Shown one piece after another: positions 17,540-26,334 of a DNA stretch of 64,000 nucleotides. The DNA is taken from the NCBI GenBank assembly GCA_045616485.1, contig JAZLGU010000031.1:7849-71848 (forward strand), read 5' to 3'. Source of the DNA: RGIG3528 sp045616485. Lineage in GTDB: Bacteria; Bacillota; Clostridia; Lachnospirales; Lachnospiraceae. The notes beneath the pieces were generated by a model. That model was not told the origin of the DNA, searched no databases, and was given only the letters and a program-made list of their open reading frames with translations. The translations under genes and the position numbers were made by a program. The stretch's first letter is position 1. Each line of letters begins with the position of its first letter.

Positions 17540-19075
17540 TTATTTTGTATAATAGATTTTTGCCATATCTAATACATATATCGGATAAGGAGTGTATCCT
17601 CCTAACCCCTTCTTTACAGCAGTTAACTGTGCAGGGTCCTGAATAAATACGGAAGCTGCATTATCTGCCAGAATTTTCTGGCATTCATTATAATATTTTT
17701 TCTTGTCAGCTACAGAAACAGTAGCAAGTCCTGCAGCATATGCCTTATCATAATCCTCGGAAAGGAAATTGATAAAATTATTGGAAGCTGTAGTGCGGTA
17801 ACGCTTAAGAATATCAGAAGGCGCCAGATTGGAGTCCAGTCCAATTATAGTAGCCTCGTATTTTCTGCCCTTATATACGTCGGTCAGCCAGCTGGCCCAC
17901 TCTACCAGTTCAATTTTTGCAGTAATGCCTGCCTTTTTCAGCTGCTCGACAATAATCTCACCGGTAGCTACGTGCTGATCATAAGAAGATGGGATAGTAA
18001 TGGTAAATGTAAATCCATCACCATAGCCAGCTTCCTTAAGAAGTGCTTTCGCTTTATTGACATCGTATGGATAAAGTGACTCCAGACTCTTGTCATAGTA
18101 TTCAGATATACCAGGATACATACCGCTGCCAATAAGGTGACCCTGTCCCTCAGAAATAAACTGATTAATAGCATCACGATCAATAGCATAGCAAAGTGCC
18201 TGACGCACCTTTAACTCCTTAAATGGAGCAAAATCATTATTGAGGAAAAGAGCCTGTACCAGATTAAACGGACATGCTTCTATACTGTACTTGTCAGTAA
18301 GCTGGTTGGCATAATCTGAGCCCAGCTGAGACATCAGATCGATCTTGCCTGCTTTAAGCTCCAGGAATGCAGCCTCAATATTAGCAAAAATCTTAAATGT
18401 AACCTTGTCTAAATGAGCCTTTGTTCCATAGTACTGATCATTTCTTACGATTACAAAAGAATCCAGTGGCTTATAGCTCTCAAATTTAAATGGGCCAGTG
18501 CCTACAGGCGCAGTACTCTGCTGCTTGTAATCTTTAGGGATAATAGCTCCGGTCAGATAGTAAATCAGCTCTGAATTGGCCTTACTAAGCTTGAGCTCTA
18601 CTGTCTTTGCATCAAGAGCATTAATCTCTGTAATAATAGAAAGTGCCGATTCGACAGAGACACTGGGATCAGCAGCCTCGGGGAAACCGGCACAACGTTT
18701 CAATGAATATACGACATCGTCGATTGTTACAACGTCTCCATTGTGGAAATATACATTGTCTCTAAGAGTAAATGTATAAACCATTGCATCATCAGAGATC
18801 TTATAGCTCTCTGCTACAGCGGGCTGCATAACGCCGAACTCATCGGCCTTTACCAGTCCCTCAAAGACGTTAAACAGAACTTCGTCGGTTCCTGCCGCAA
18901 TTGCAACGTGTGGGTCAAGACTGTCTAAATCCTGTGTAATACCTACAATGACACTACCGCCATCTGTAGGAGTTCCTGTCACATCAGCTCCCGGAGTATT
19001 CTTTGTTGCGTTTGTGCCGCATGCGCACAATACACACATCAATACACCAACTGCGAAAATAGAAATTTTCTTCAT
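17540..19075 (-). CDS. Oligopeptide-type ABC importer substrate-binding lipoprotein (SBP_bac_5 family)
   Basis: A 511-residue exported lipoprotein: signal peptide with lipobox 'VLCAC', then a short polar linker and the family-5 binding-protein fold. Visible hallmarks are 'QDLDSLDPH', 'VAESYKISDDAMVYTFTLRD', 'FHNGDVVTIDDVVYSL', 'VGTGPFKFESY' and 'VRQALCYAIDRDAI'. Cluster 5 proteins deliver di/oligopeptides, nickel chelates or some sugars to Opp/Dpp-type permeases; peptide is the default guess, not a sequence-proven one. It is first of the importer genes, 39 bases after yajC, so it could be read through from the tgt-yajC transcript. Confidence 0.92.
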   Translation of the reverse strand: MKKISIFAVGVLMCVLCACGTNATKNTPGADVTGTPTDGGSVIVGITQDLDSLDPHVAIAAGTDEVLFNVFEGLVKADEFGVMQPAVAESYKISDDAMVYTFTLRDNVYFHNGDVVTIDDVVYSLKRCAGFPEAADPSVSVESALSIITEINALDAKTVELKLSKANSELIYYLTGAIIPKDYKQQSTAPVGTGPFKFESYKPLDSFVIVRNDQYYGTKAHLDKVTFKIFANIEAAFLELKAGKIDLMSQLGSDYANQLTDKYSIEACPFNLVQALFLNNDFAPFKELKVRQALCYAIDRDAINQFISEGQGHLIGSGMYPGISEYYDKSLESLYPYDVNKAKALLKEAGYGDGFTFTITIPSSYDQHVATGEIIVEQLKKAGITAKIELVEWASWLTDVYKGRKYEATIIGLDSNLAPSDILKRYRTTASNNFINFLSEDYDKAYAAGLATVSVADKKKYYNECQKILADNAASVFIQDPAQLTAVKKGLGGYTPYPIYVLDMAKIYYTK

Positions 19076-19114
19076 TTTGGATACCTCTGTGAAATTAAAT
19101 TATATTAAAAAGAA

Positions 19115-19522
19115 TCAGTCCTTAATGGCCTTATCCTTTTTTCCGAAAAGCTTTTTGCTCTCCTTCTCCTCAACAACAGGAGAAGTAGATGCTCCCGAGC
19201 TGCCCTCAGGCTTCTCAACTTCAACGATAGCTGTCTTCTTCATAGGGATACGGCAATTCTTATTATTACCGAACTCAACGATAACCACGCTGTCATCTAC
19301 CTTATCAATAACTACACCGTACATACCTGCTGTGGTAAGTACACTATCACCAATCTCAAGAGAAGACATAAGCTCATCCTGCTGCTTCTGCTGCTTTTTC
19401 TGAGGACGGATAATAAGAAAATAAATAACTACACCAAAAAATAAAACATAAATAAGTGTCATCCATATAGGACTAGGTCCTGCAGAAGTACTTGCATCAA
19501 GTAACGCCAAATAATTAGTCAT
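19115..19522 (-). CDS. yajC: Preprotein translocase subunit YajC
   Basis: 135 residues from ATG 19522 (AGGAAGG eight bases upstream); a longer frame to 19570 lacks a ribosome binding site. A single N-terminal TM helix (about residues 18-38) is followed by the family mark 'FLIIRPQKKQQKQQDELMSS' and 'IGDSVLTTAGMYGVV', then a charged low-complexity tail. YajC associates with SecDF in protein export. tgt directly upstream is the classic neighbour; secD/secF are not in the window. Confidence 0.95.
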   Translation of the reverse strand: MTNYLALLDASTSAGPSPIWMTLIYVLFFGVVIYFLIIRPQKKQQKQQDELMSSLEIGDSVLTTAGMYGVVIDKVDDSVVIVEFGNNKNCRIPMKKTAIVEVEKPEGSSGASTSPVVEEKESKKLFGKKDKAIKD

Positions 19523-19610
19523 AATAATAACCTTCCTGAAAATACATATAATATCTATGCCCAAAGGCACTTTAAGCCAATATACACGAAAATTGTGTAA
19601 AAATCAAGAA

Positions 19611-20747
19611 TTATTCCTGTCCGCCAGCCTTCATGGCCTCAATCTTCGCTTTTTTATATTCAGAATATCTGTGCTGTTCTATAGCCTCTCTGCTTTCTTC
19701 CATAAGATGATTGTAAAAATAAAGATTGTGAGTAACCAGTAATCTCATTCCCAGCATCTCATTGGCTTTAATCAGATGGCGAACATATGCTCTTGAATAA
19801 TTGCGACAGCATGGACATCCGCATGTACTGTCCAGAGGACGTTCATCCAGCTCATACTTCGCATTATTAAGATTCATTTTACCGAAATTGGTATAAGCAT
19901 TGCCATGTCTGCCATTTCTGGATGGATACACACAATCAAAGAAATCCACTCCTCGCTCAACACCTTCCAGGATATTCTCAGGAGTACCCACGCCCATAAG
20001 ATATGTAGGCTTCTCCAGTGGAAGATATGGAACTGTACTTTCCAAAATACGATACATTTCCTCGTGTGTCTCACCTACAGCCAAACCGCCTACAGCATAG
20101 CCATCCAAATCCATATCTGCAATACGCTTTGCATGTTCAATTCTGATATCGTCAAAAACACCACCCTGATTGATACCGAACAACATCTGATTTTTATTGA
20201 TAGTATCCTCAAGAGAATTCAGTCTGGCCATCTCATTTTTACATCTCTGAAGCCATCTGGTGGTACGATCAACAGAATTCTGAATATACTGTCTGTCTGC
20301 CCGGGATGAAGGACATTCATCAAAGGCCATGGCTATGGTAGATGCAAGATTGGACTGTATCTGCATACTCTCTTCAGGTCCCATGAATATTTTTCTGCCG
20401 TCAATATGGGAATTAAAGGTAACGCCCTCTTCTTTTATTTTACGAAGGCCAGCCAGTGAGAATACCTGAAATCCGCCCGAATCAGTAAGAATAGGCTTGT
20501 CCCAATTCATAAACTTGTGCAAGCCGCCCATCTTCTTAATCACCTTATCTCCCGGACGAACATGAAGATGGTATGTGTTGGACAATTCCACCTGAGTGTC
20601 TATGGCACGCAGGTCCATCGTAGAGACAGCACCCTTAATAGCAGCCACAGTACCTACGTTCATGAAAACAGGCGTCTGGATGACGCCATGAACTGTATGG
20701 AATTCACCGCGTTTTGCGGCACCGTCTTTTGTAATAAGTTTGTACAT
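19611..20747 (-). CDS. tgt: Queuine tRNA-ribosyltransferase
   Basis: A 378-residue protein of canonical bacterial Tgt length. 'PILTDSGGFQVFSLAGLRKI' holds the nucleophile/base region with catalytic Asp, 'GGLAVGE' and 'YLMGVGTPENILEGVERGVD' contain the second catalytic Asp region, and the C-terminal zinc site is 'TCGCPCCRNYSRAYVRHL' plus a later His. It exchanges guanine-34 of GUN-anticodon tRNAs for preQ1. Start ATG 20747 has AGAGG six bases upstream. The gene lies between degV and yajC in the same direction. Confidence 0.97.
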   Translation of the reverse strand: MYKLITKDGAAKRGEFHTVHGVIQTPVFMNVGTVAAIKGAVSTMDLRAIDTQVELSNTYHLHVRPGDKVIKKMGGLHKFMNWDKPILTDSGGFQVFSLAGLRKIKEEGVTFNSHIDGRKIFMGPEESMQIQSNLASTIAMAFDECPSSRADRQYIQNSVDRTTRWLQRCKNEMARLNSLEDTINKNQMLFGINQGGVFDDIRIEHAKRIADMDLDGYAVGGLAVGETHEEMYRILESTVPYLPLEKPTYLMGVGTPENILEGVERGVDFFDCVYPSRNGRHGNAYTNFGKMNLNNAKYELDERPLDSTCGCPCCRNYSRAYVRHLIKANEMLGMRLLVTHNLYFYNHLMEESREAIEQHRYSEYKKAKIEAMKAGGQE

Positions 20748-20777
20748 TATAAACCTCTAAATCTTGTAAAACAGTAA

Positions 20778-21641
20778 TCAATATACACTTTTTGTAACCG
20801 CTACTGCCAAAGCGCCTTTACCTATGTGGCATGAAACACTTAATGACAGCGGATTCATTACAATATCTGTATATTCAGGAAACGCGTCCTGAATTTCTTT
20901 AAGCCAGCCCTGTGCCTCTGTAGGATTGCCTGAATAAGCTATATCTACATGCATCTTCTCTTTACAGCCTGCAAAACGGGTCTCCAGGTCATGCTTAATT
21001 GCTTCTATCATTTTTTTACGGCCGGCATCCTTACCACGTACTTTGGAATATGCATCCAGCTTCTCTCCCTGTATCTGAAGTACAGGCTTAATATTCAGCA
21101 CTGTGCCGATAGCAGCTGCTGCAGGAGTGATACGGCCGCCCTTTTTCAAATATTTTAGCGTCTCCAAAGTAATGTAGATGGAAGACTGAAGCTTTTCTTC
21201 CTCAAGTTTTTCTTTGATAGCCTCACCATCGAGGCCTTTTTTTGCCATTTCCATGGCATCCACTACAGAACGCCTCATGGTGATGGAAATACGCTGGTTA
21301 TCTACAACGAATACCTTGCCGGCATAATCATCAGAAAGCATAATAGCTGTCTCGCAAGACTTACTAAGACCTGAAGACATGGGAATATAAACCAGCTGAT
21401 CATAATCTGCCAGGACCTTATCCCAAAGATCCATAACCTCTCCCGGAGATGGCTGAGATGTCTTTATATCTGCATCTCCCTCCAGCTTCTCGTAGAATTC
21501 CCCCTGAGTCAAAGTAATATCTTCGAAAAATATCTCTTCGTTAATAAAGAATGGCATGGGCAGGACAAATAATCCCTCTGTTGCTTTTGCCTCTTCCTGT
21601 GTAATACCACTATTACTGTCTGTAACTACTGCTACTCTCAT
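20778..21641 (-). CDS. DegV-family fatty-acid-binding protein
   Basis: 287 residues from ATG 21641, with GAGGG seven bases upstream; the frame extends six codons further to a TTG that is less likely. Family marks are 'VAVVTDSNSGI' at the N-terminus, 'TSQPSPGEVMDLW', 'SSGLSKSCETA' and 'GKVFVVDNQRIS'. DegV proteins bind fatty acids; FakB members hand them to the FakA kinase for phosphorylation and entry into phospholipids. FakA is not here, so FakB-type activity is inferred from family only. A promoter at 21744-21772 starts the transcript that leads into tgt and yajC. Confidence 0.9.
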   Translation of the reverse strand: MRVAVVTDSNSGITQEEAKATEGLFVLPMPFFINEEIFFEDITLTQGEFYEKLEGDADIKTSQPSPGEVMDLWDKVLADYDQLVYIPMSSGLSKSCETAIMLSDDYAGKVFVVDNQRISITMRRSVVDAMEMAKKGLDGEAIKEKLEEEKLQSSIYITLETLKYLKKGGRITPAAAAIGTVLNIKPVLQIQGEKLDAYSKVRGKDAGRKKMIEAIKHDLETRFAGCKEKMHVDIAYSGNPTEAQGWLKEIQDAFPEYTDIVMNPLSLSVSCHIGKGALAVAVTKSVY

Positions 21642-21743
21642 ACACTGTCCCTCTTTCAAGTCAGGCTCACCATCCCGAAATCTCTTCCGTTTCCTTGAAC
21701 CCCTTTATTTTCAACACTTATGCAAAAACAAGCGCATCTAAGT

Positions 21744-21772
21744 ATTCTATCACATTAATGTTGAAAAATCAA
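21744..21772 (-). promoter_or_regulatory. SigA-type promoter of degV-tgt-yajC run
   Basis: TTGATT (21772-21767), a 17-base spacer and TAGAAT (21749-21744) on the minus strand, about 100 bases before degV. Confidence 0.65.
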
Positions 21773-21798
21773 CTTCGACAAACCGGTAGTCATCCGTC

Positions 21799-22902
21799 TT
21801 AAATGCCCTTATATTTTTCCTGCTGGGCCTTGATAAGCTCTGCATCGTCAAAATAATTGATCCTCATGGCATCCTTAACCTCTGAAAGAGTAGCATTAGC
21901 CCTCTCATTGGCAGCCTCCGTACCCTTCTTAAGAATCTCATATACTGCAGGGATATCCTTTTCAAATTCTGCACGACGTGCGCGAAGTGGAGCCAGCTCC
22001 TCCTGGAGTACGTTGTTCAGGAACTTCTTAATCTTAACATCGCCAAGACCACCCCTTGTGTAATGGTCCTTAAGCTCCTGTAAACATGAATAGTCCGGCA
22101 GGTATTCTGCGAAATGACCCTCATTTGAAAAGGCATCCAGGTAGGTAAATACAGTATTACCCTCCAGATGGCCGGGATCAGACACCTGAATATGCAAAGG
22201 ATCTGTATACATGCTCATAATTTTCTGTTTAACATCCTGCTCTGTATCAGCCAAATAAATGCAATTGCCAAGAGATTTACTCATCTTAGCCTTGCCATCT
22301 GTACCCGGAAGGCGTCCGCAGGCAGCATTTTTAGGAAGCATAACCTCAGGATCTACCAGTACGTCTTTATTGTATACTGAATTGAACTTATGTACGATTT
22401 CCTTGGTCTGCTCAATCATGGGCAGCTGATCCTCACCTACAGGCACATGGGTAGCCTTGAAAGCAGTAATATCTGCTGCCTGACTGATAGGATATGTAAA
22501 GAAACCAACAGGAATACTGGTCTCAAAATTACGAAGCTGAATCTCATTCTTTACAGTAGGATTTCTCTGCAAGCGGGATACTGTAACCAAGTTCTCATAG
22601 TAGAAGGTAAGCTCTGTAAGAGCAGGTACCTGAGACTGGATAAGAATATTGACTTTATTAGGGTCAAGACCTGCGGAAAGATAATCCAGAGTAACCTCAA
22701 TAATATTCTGACGTACCTTCTCGGGATTGTCAAAATTGTCTGTAAGAGCCTGCGCATCCGCTACCATGATAAAAATTTTGTCAAACTCACCGGAATTCTG
22801 CAGTTCAACTCTTCTTCTTAATGAACCTACATAGTGACCCACATGAAGTCTGCCGGTAGGTCTGTCACCTGTAAGTATAACTTTTTCTTTCTTCTGATCC
22901 AT
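21799..22902 (-). CDS. trpS: Tryptophan-tRNA ligase
   Basis: A 367-residue class I synthetase. 'GDRPTGRLHVGHYVGSL' carries the HIGH-type motif and 'KAKMSKSLGN' the KMSKS loop. It joins tryptophan to tRNA-Trp. Start ATG 22902 has GGGAG seven bases upstream. The 160-base upstream spacer holds a good promoter (22986-23014) but is too short for a T-box leader and shows no T-box sequence, so regulation is probably constitutive. Confidence 0.97.
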   Translation of the reverse strand: MDQKKEKVILTGDRPTGRLHVGHYVGSLRRRVELQNSGEFDKIFIMVADAQALTDNFDNPEKVRQNIIEVTLDYLSAGLDPNKVNILIQSQVPALTELTFYYENLVTVSRLQRNPTVKNEIQLRNFETSIPVGFFTYPISQAADITAFKATHVPVGEDQLPMIEQTKEIVHKFNSVYNKDVLVDPEVMLPKNAACGRLPGTDGKAKMSKSLGNCIYLADTEQDVKQKIMSMYTDPLHIQVSDPGHLEGNTVFTYLDAFSNEGHFAEYLPDYSCLQELKDHYTRGGLGDVKIKKFLNNVLQEELAPLRARRAEFEKDIPAVYEILKKGTEAANERANATLSEVKDAMRINYFDDAELIKAQQEKYKGI

Positions 22903-22985
22903 AATGAAACTCCCAATTTATTATTTGATAATGTCTACACACTCAAATCCGCTGTACGAGCATAAAAAACGAGCATATATCGTGT

Positions 22986-23014
22986 ATTTTACCACGAATA
23001 CGCCCGTTAGTCAA
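22986..23014 (-). promoter_or_regulatory. SigA-type promoter of trpS
   Basis: TTGACT (23014-23009), 17 bases and TAAAAT (22991-22986) on the minus strand. It separates trpS from the redox operon upstream. Confidence 0.8.
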
Positions 23015-23062
23015 AATTTTACTGACTTCAAGTACACATTTTTTCAAAATCAGCCTGTAAAA

Positions 23063-23773
23063 TTATCTGTTGCCGGAAAAATGTAATTCCTTCATGCCTT
23101 CCACCTCATCACAGATAGGCTTCTGGGCACAGGTATGACAATCCATTTTTAAGTCCTTAAGTGCATGATCTATGGTCTTCGTAATATCTTCCTGCTTTTT
23201 TCCAAAGCTTATGATAGCCTTATAGTCTACTGAAGCATCTGTAATAAACAATAGTTTTACTGCCTTTACCCATGGAATTTTATGATATTCCCGGAGATAA
23301 AGCTGACCAATATCAGAAAAACTGATACCCTGCTTTACAGCAGTCTTTGACACACGCACAGGCTCCCTGCCTGCGCCTGAGGATACACGCACCATATAGC
23401 CTTCAGCATTGACATGGTAACGCACATACTCGATTTTTCTGATGCCGTTGTACATCCTGTCACCACTTCCCAGTAGCTCTTCATCCACCTCTACTACGGC
23501 TATTCTGGCAAAAGGACCATCTTTTTTTATTTCATAAAGGTCAGGACCATAAAGAATAATCTCATCTTTATTTACCAGCTCCTCATTATCAGTAACGCAG
23601 GTAACTCCCGCTGCAGGCAGAGTTCCACCACCCAGCTCGTACTCCATATCTGAACGCATTATAATACCGCGTTCATCCACGGCAGCCCAGACAGAGCCGG
23701 CCACAGCCAGCTCTTTTCCGGGTACCGTAATAAGTGAATCCAATTTTTTTATCTCGTTATCATAAAGTCGCAT
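23063..23773 (-). CDS. Stand-alone protein resembling the middle domain of acetyl-CoA synthase (CODH/ACS beta subunit)
   Basis: The 236-residue protein resembles the central domain of AcsB/CdhC over much of its length: 'SDMEYELGGG' against the ACS 'NDMYVELGG' type, 'LYGPDLYEIKKDG' against 'VIGPDIDEI', 'VRVSKTAVKQGISFSDIG' against 'IRVSKEAVKKGF', and 'VKAVKLLFITD' against 'VQVTIITD'. It ends with 'DCHTCAQKPICDEVEGMKEL', giving Cys212, Cys215 and Cys221 where ACS has the first A-cluster cysteines. The rest of the ACS C-terminal domain, including the later A-cluster ligands, is absent, so it cannot be a complete acetyl-CoA synthase. It overlaps the small membrane-protein gene by one base and is last in a six-gene operon with a CooC-type ATPase. 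The assignment comes from recalled family motifs; a profile search would settle it. Confidence 0.65.
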   Translation of the reverse strand: MRLYDNEIKKLDSLITVPGKELAVAGSVWAAVDERGIIMRSDMEYELGGGTLPAAGVTCVTDNEELVNKDEIILYGPDLYEIKKDGPFARIAVVEVDEELLGSGDRMYNGIRKIEYVRYHVNAEGYMVRVSSGAGREPVRVSKTAVKQGISFSDIGQLYLREYHKIPWVKAVKLLFITDASVDYKAIISFGKKQEDITKTIDHALKDLKMDCHTCAQKPICDEVEGMKELHFSGNR

Positions 23774-23943
23774 CAGATCTTGCGTTCCTTCTTCTTTCTG
23801 TTTTCGTAATGCTTCATGAAAAGCGGCTTAAGCTTGGTCATCATCTTCATATCAAGATTGAAGATGTATACCAGGAAGGTAAGTACAAAAAGCGCAACAA
23901 TGACAATAGCAATAATAAGTAATACTCTGAGAAAAATATCCAT
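23773..23943 (-). CDS. 56-residue single-pass membrane protein in the redox operon
   Basis: Not a recognised family. The frame begins at ATG 23943, whose A is also the last base of the activase stop (TAATG), and ends in TGA whose A is the first base of the next start (TGATG at 23773). Residues 5-29 form one strongly hydrophobic helix, followed by a basic tail rich in Lys/Arg and Met ('MKMMTKLKPLFMKHYENRK'). The two exact stop-start overlaps argue strongly that it is translated. The positive tail suggests the C-terminus is cytoplasmic. It may tether or organise the soluble iron-sulfur proteins at the membrane, but this is inference. Confidence 0.75.
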   Translation of the reverse strand: MDIFLRVLLIIAIVIVALFVLTFLVYIFNLDMKMMTKLKPLFMKHYENRKKKERKI

Positions 23944-24734
23944 TATGCCATTCCTTTCTGACGCGCATACTCAGCAGCCCCCAAAGCTCCCATAAGCTGA
24001 GGGTCTATCGGCAGATCAATAACCTTAAGCTTCAGCACCTGCTCAATAGCAGCCTTTAAGCCCGCATTCTTGGCACAGCCTCCTGTCAGGGTAATCTTGT
24101 CTACTGCACCTGCCTTTTTGCTCATTACGAAACATCTCTTTGCTACAGAAAGCTCGATACCTGCTGCTATCTCATCCATAGCCTTGCCTTCACCTACCAG
24201 TGAAATAACCTCTGACTCAGCGAAAACTGTGCACTGGGAAGTAATAGGAATTACATTTTTTGCCTTAAGTGAAAGCTTTGAAAAATCATCCAAGGACATC
24301 TCAAATGCTCTGGCCATGGCCTCAAAGAAACGACCTGTACCTGCTGCACACTTATCATTCATGGCAAAGTTAAGTACTGTGCCATCTGTATCTACAGCAA
24401 TACCCTTAACATCCTGACCACCGATATCGATGATAGCCTTTACTGAAGGATCTGCTACGTGCACGCCCATAGCGTGACAGCTGATCTCTGAGATATTCTC
24501 ATCTGCAAAAGGAACTTTGTTACGTCCATATCCGGTACCTACCAGATAAGCCAGGTCCTTGGGACTGTTAAGTGCGTCTACCTGCTTAATGGCCTCATTC
24601 AGGGCCTCCTCACAGGAAAGCACTGCATTGATTCTGGAACGGATGGTAACATCTGCTACCATCTTGCCGGTCTCATCAATAATAACACACTTTGTATATG
24701 TACTTCCACTATCGCAACCACCAAAAAATCTCAT
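23943..24734 (-). CDS. 2-hydroxyacyl-CoA-dehydratase-type activase (HgdC/BadF family ATPase)
   Basis: A 263-residue ASKHA-fold ATPase of the HgdC/FldI/DCCR type. Visible marks are the phosphate-1 motif 'GCDSGSTYTK', 'VGTGYGR', 'IIDIGGQDVKG', and the [4Fe-4S] cysteines Cys129 in 'MNDKCAAGTGRF' and Cys168 in 'ITSQCTVFAESEV'; each monomer of a homodimer would supply two ligands to one bridging cluster. ATP hydrolysis drives a single low-potential electron into the partner protein. The genes for two HgdA/B-like partners lie directly upstream, 49 bases away, and the stop overlaps the start of a small membrane protein. Confidence 0.93.
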   Translation of the reverse strand: MRFFGGCDSGSTYTKCVIIDETGKMVADVTIRSRINAVLSCEEALNEAIKQVDALNSPKDLAYLVGTGYGRNKVPFADENISEISCHAMGVHVADPSVKAIIDIGGQDVKGIAVDTDGTVLNFAMNDKCAAGTGRFFEAMARAFEMSLDDFSKLSLKAKNVIPITSQCTVFAESEVISLVGEGKAMDEIAAGIELSVAKRCFVMSKKAGAVDKITLTGGCAKNAGLKAAIEQVLKLKVIDLPIDPQLMGALGAAEYARQKGMA

Positions 24735-24783
24735 AATTATAAATATATCCTTTCAAACACTTTATGCTTTAATTTTCAAATAA

Positions 24784-26334
24784 CTACCAGAGGCAGGTAT
24801 CGTCAAAGTCCTCTAATGACGGATCCAGTGGCTCTTCTCTAAGAACGGATCTCATGTATCTGTTGACGTCCTGACGGAGGTTCTTTCTGGGAATTACCCG
24901 TGCATCGAAGAGGTCATGATTTACCCAGATGAGCTTGATACCATGCTCACGAGCCTGCTGCTCGAACATACCATGCATACCGTCAAGGGCTTTGCAGGAG
25001 ATGTGCTCCCAAAGGATGACCATATCTGCTCTGTACTCTTCGCAATATCTCCAGAGGTCATCCAGCAGTACTTCATAGCCACCATGGGTACGATTTCTCA
25101 TAATCATATTTTCGTACTGGTGAGCCATGTCATAGATGGCCTGCTCTTTGTCGTCCTCAGATACCGGCTCCAAAGATACCATAGTAAGCATATCGAAAAG
25201 TGGAAGAATCCCCCAGCAGTTTAACATCCATGCCAAAAGGTCCGTATAAAACTGTGACTGAACTCCCCAGATGACAGCTCTGTGACGATATTCCTTGGCC
25301 AGCATAGTCTTTTTCTCATAAGCCTCTCTGGCCAGCTTAGTTATCTTTAAATCAGTCTTGGCAAAAGCAGGCACTTTACCCGCAATAGCCATATATTCAG
25401 TCTCACGGTAAAGAAGAATGTTATTACCGATAACCTGAGGATAGTCGGTCTTGCTCATTTCCAGCCATTCCGAGCATTCACGGGCGCCTATATTAATACG
25501 CTTAGCACACTCAAAGTAGGCATCCCAGTCCCATTTTTCTCCGGTCTGCTCCTCGATAAACTTAATGGCATTTCTGATCTCCTGGGCTGCATAGTCCTGT
25601 ACTCCGGCCTCAGTATGACGAAGAGGCGTAGCCAGCTGGAATACAGGGATACCGTTACGTTCCAAGGCTCTTGAGATAACACCGTTGCCCATAAGAGACC
25701 CATCACAGGTAGTATTACACTGCACTGCACACTTACCAAAAACAGGCATGTCGTCATCGATACACACTCCTGCTTCAGCAGCAGGCATAGGACATACATC
25801 ACCCGGCAGGCCGCACTCCTGTACTACATCCAAATAGTGAGTGGTAGACTCTGCCATCAACAGTACACATACATAGCAGGATACCGTTTCCCAGCTTCGG
25901 CCTTTAAGATTGGGGAAACCACAAAGAATGTTGGTCATTTCGTTTTCGTCTACCAAAACAACATCCTTAGAGTCCTCAGGCTTGGCCCCCAGATTCTGAT
26001 CTACCTTAAAGATAGCATCCAAAAGGGCTGCTACGTCCGCTGCCACCAGGTCATACTCTTCATGACAGATACGAAGAGCATTGCCGCGAAGGCCACGGGT
26101 ATGTTTATCAATCATCATAGGTACTGCCAGATAGTTTACCATCCAGCGGTATCTGAAAAAGCCTTTAAGATTCTTAGGCTTTATTATGAAGGCAGCCAGC
26201 ATTTTTAAAATGCCCAGCCATCTCCAATAGTCATAAAGCGTGTCCTTAAGACCACGCCACTCGCGGCGCTTAAAGACCTCCATTTTTCCATCATATAAAT
26301 TTCCCAGCTTTGAACTGCCCACTGCTTTTCCCAT
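24784..26334 (-). CDS. 2-hydroxyacyl-CoA dehydratase-family iron-sulfur protein, long subunit (HgdA/B-like)
   Basis: A 516-residue protein of the HGD-D fold. The middle carries an unusual run of cysteines: Cys174, Cys181, Cys191, Cys202, Cys206 and Cys210 in segments 'ECGLPGDVCPMPAAEAGVC' and 'GKCAVQCNTTCDGSLMGNG'. The C-terminal part 'VILWEHISCKALDGMHGMF' gives another conserved-looking Cys. Such proteins hold a [4Fe-4S] or double-cubane cluster fed by the activase. It starts on the stop of the 396-residue partner (TAATG at 26334). It is about 100 residues longer than typical HgdA/HgdB. No 2-hydroxyacyl-CoA transferase or dehydrogenase is nearby, so ordinary amino-acid fermentation is not indicated. 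Confidence 0.85.
   Translation of the reverse strand: MGKAVGSSKLGNLYDGKMEVFKRREWRGLKDTLYDYWRWLGILKMLAAFIIKPKNLKGFFRYRWMVNYLAVPMMIDKHTRGLRGNALRICHEEYDLVAADVAALLDAIFKVDQNLGAKPEDSKDVVLVDENEMTNILCGFPNLKGRSWETVSCYVCVLLMAESTTHYLDVVQECGLPGDVCPMPAAEAGVCIDDDMPVFGKCAVQCNTTCDGSLMGNGVISRALERNGIPVFQLATPLRHTEAGVQDYAAQEIRNAIKFIEEQTGEKWDWDAYFECAKRINIGARECSEWLEMSKTDYPQVIGNNILLYRETEYMAIAGKVPAFAKTDLKITKLAREAYEKKTMLAKEYRHRAVIWGVQSQFYTDLLAWMLNCWGILPLFDMLTMVSLEPVSEDDKEQAIYDMAHQYENMIMRNRTHGGYEVLLDDLWRYCEEYRADMVILWEHISCKALDGMHGMFEQQAREHGIKLIWVNHDLFDARVIPRKNLRQDVNRYMRSVLREEPLDPSLEDFDDTCLW

Noticed and set aside
14266..19075. Nickel importer feeding the CooC-like operon
   Set aside because: The Opp/Dpp/Nik family cannot be separated by the visible motifs, and the operon is 4 kb away under another promoter.
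22903..23062. T-box leader before trpS
   Set aside because: Spacer is too short, and no T-box sequence or terminator/antiterminator pair is visible.
23063..23773. Complete acetyl-CoA synthase
   Set aside because: Only the middle domain and a short Cys triad are present; the A-cluster domain is missing.
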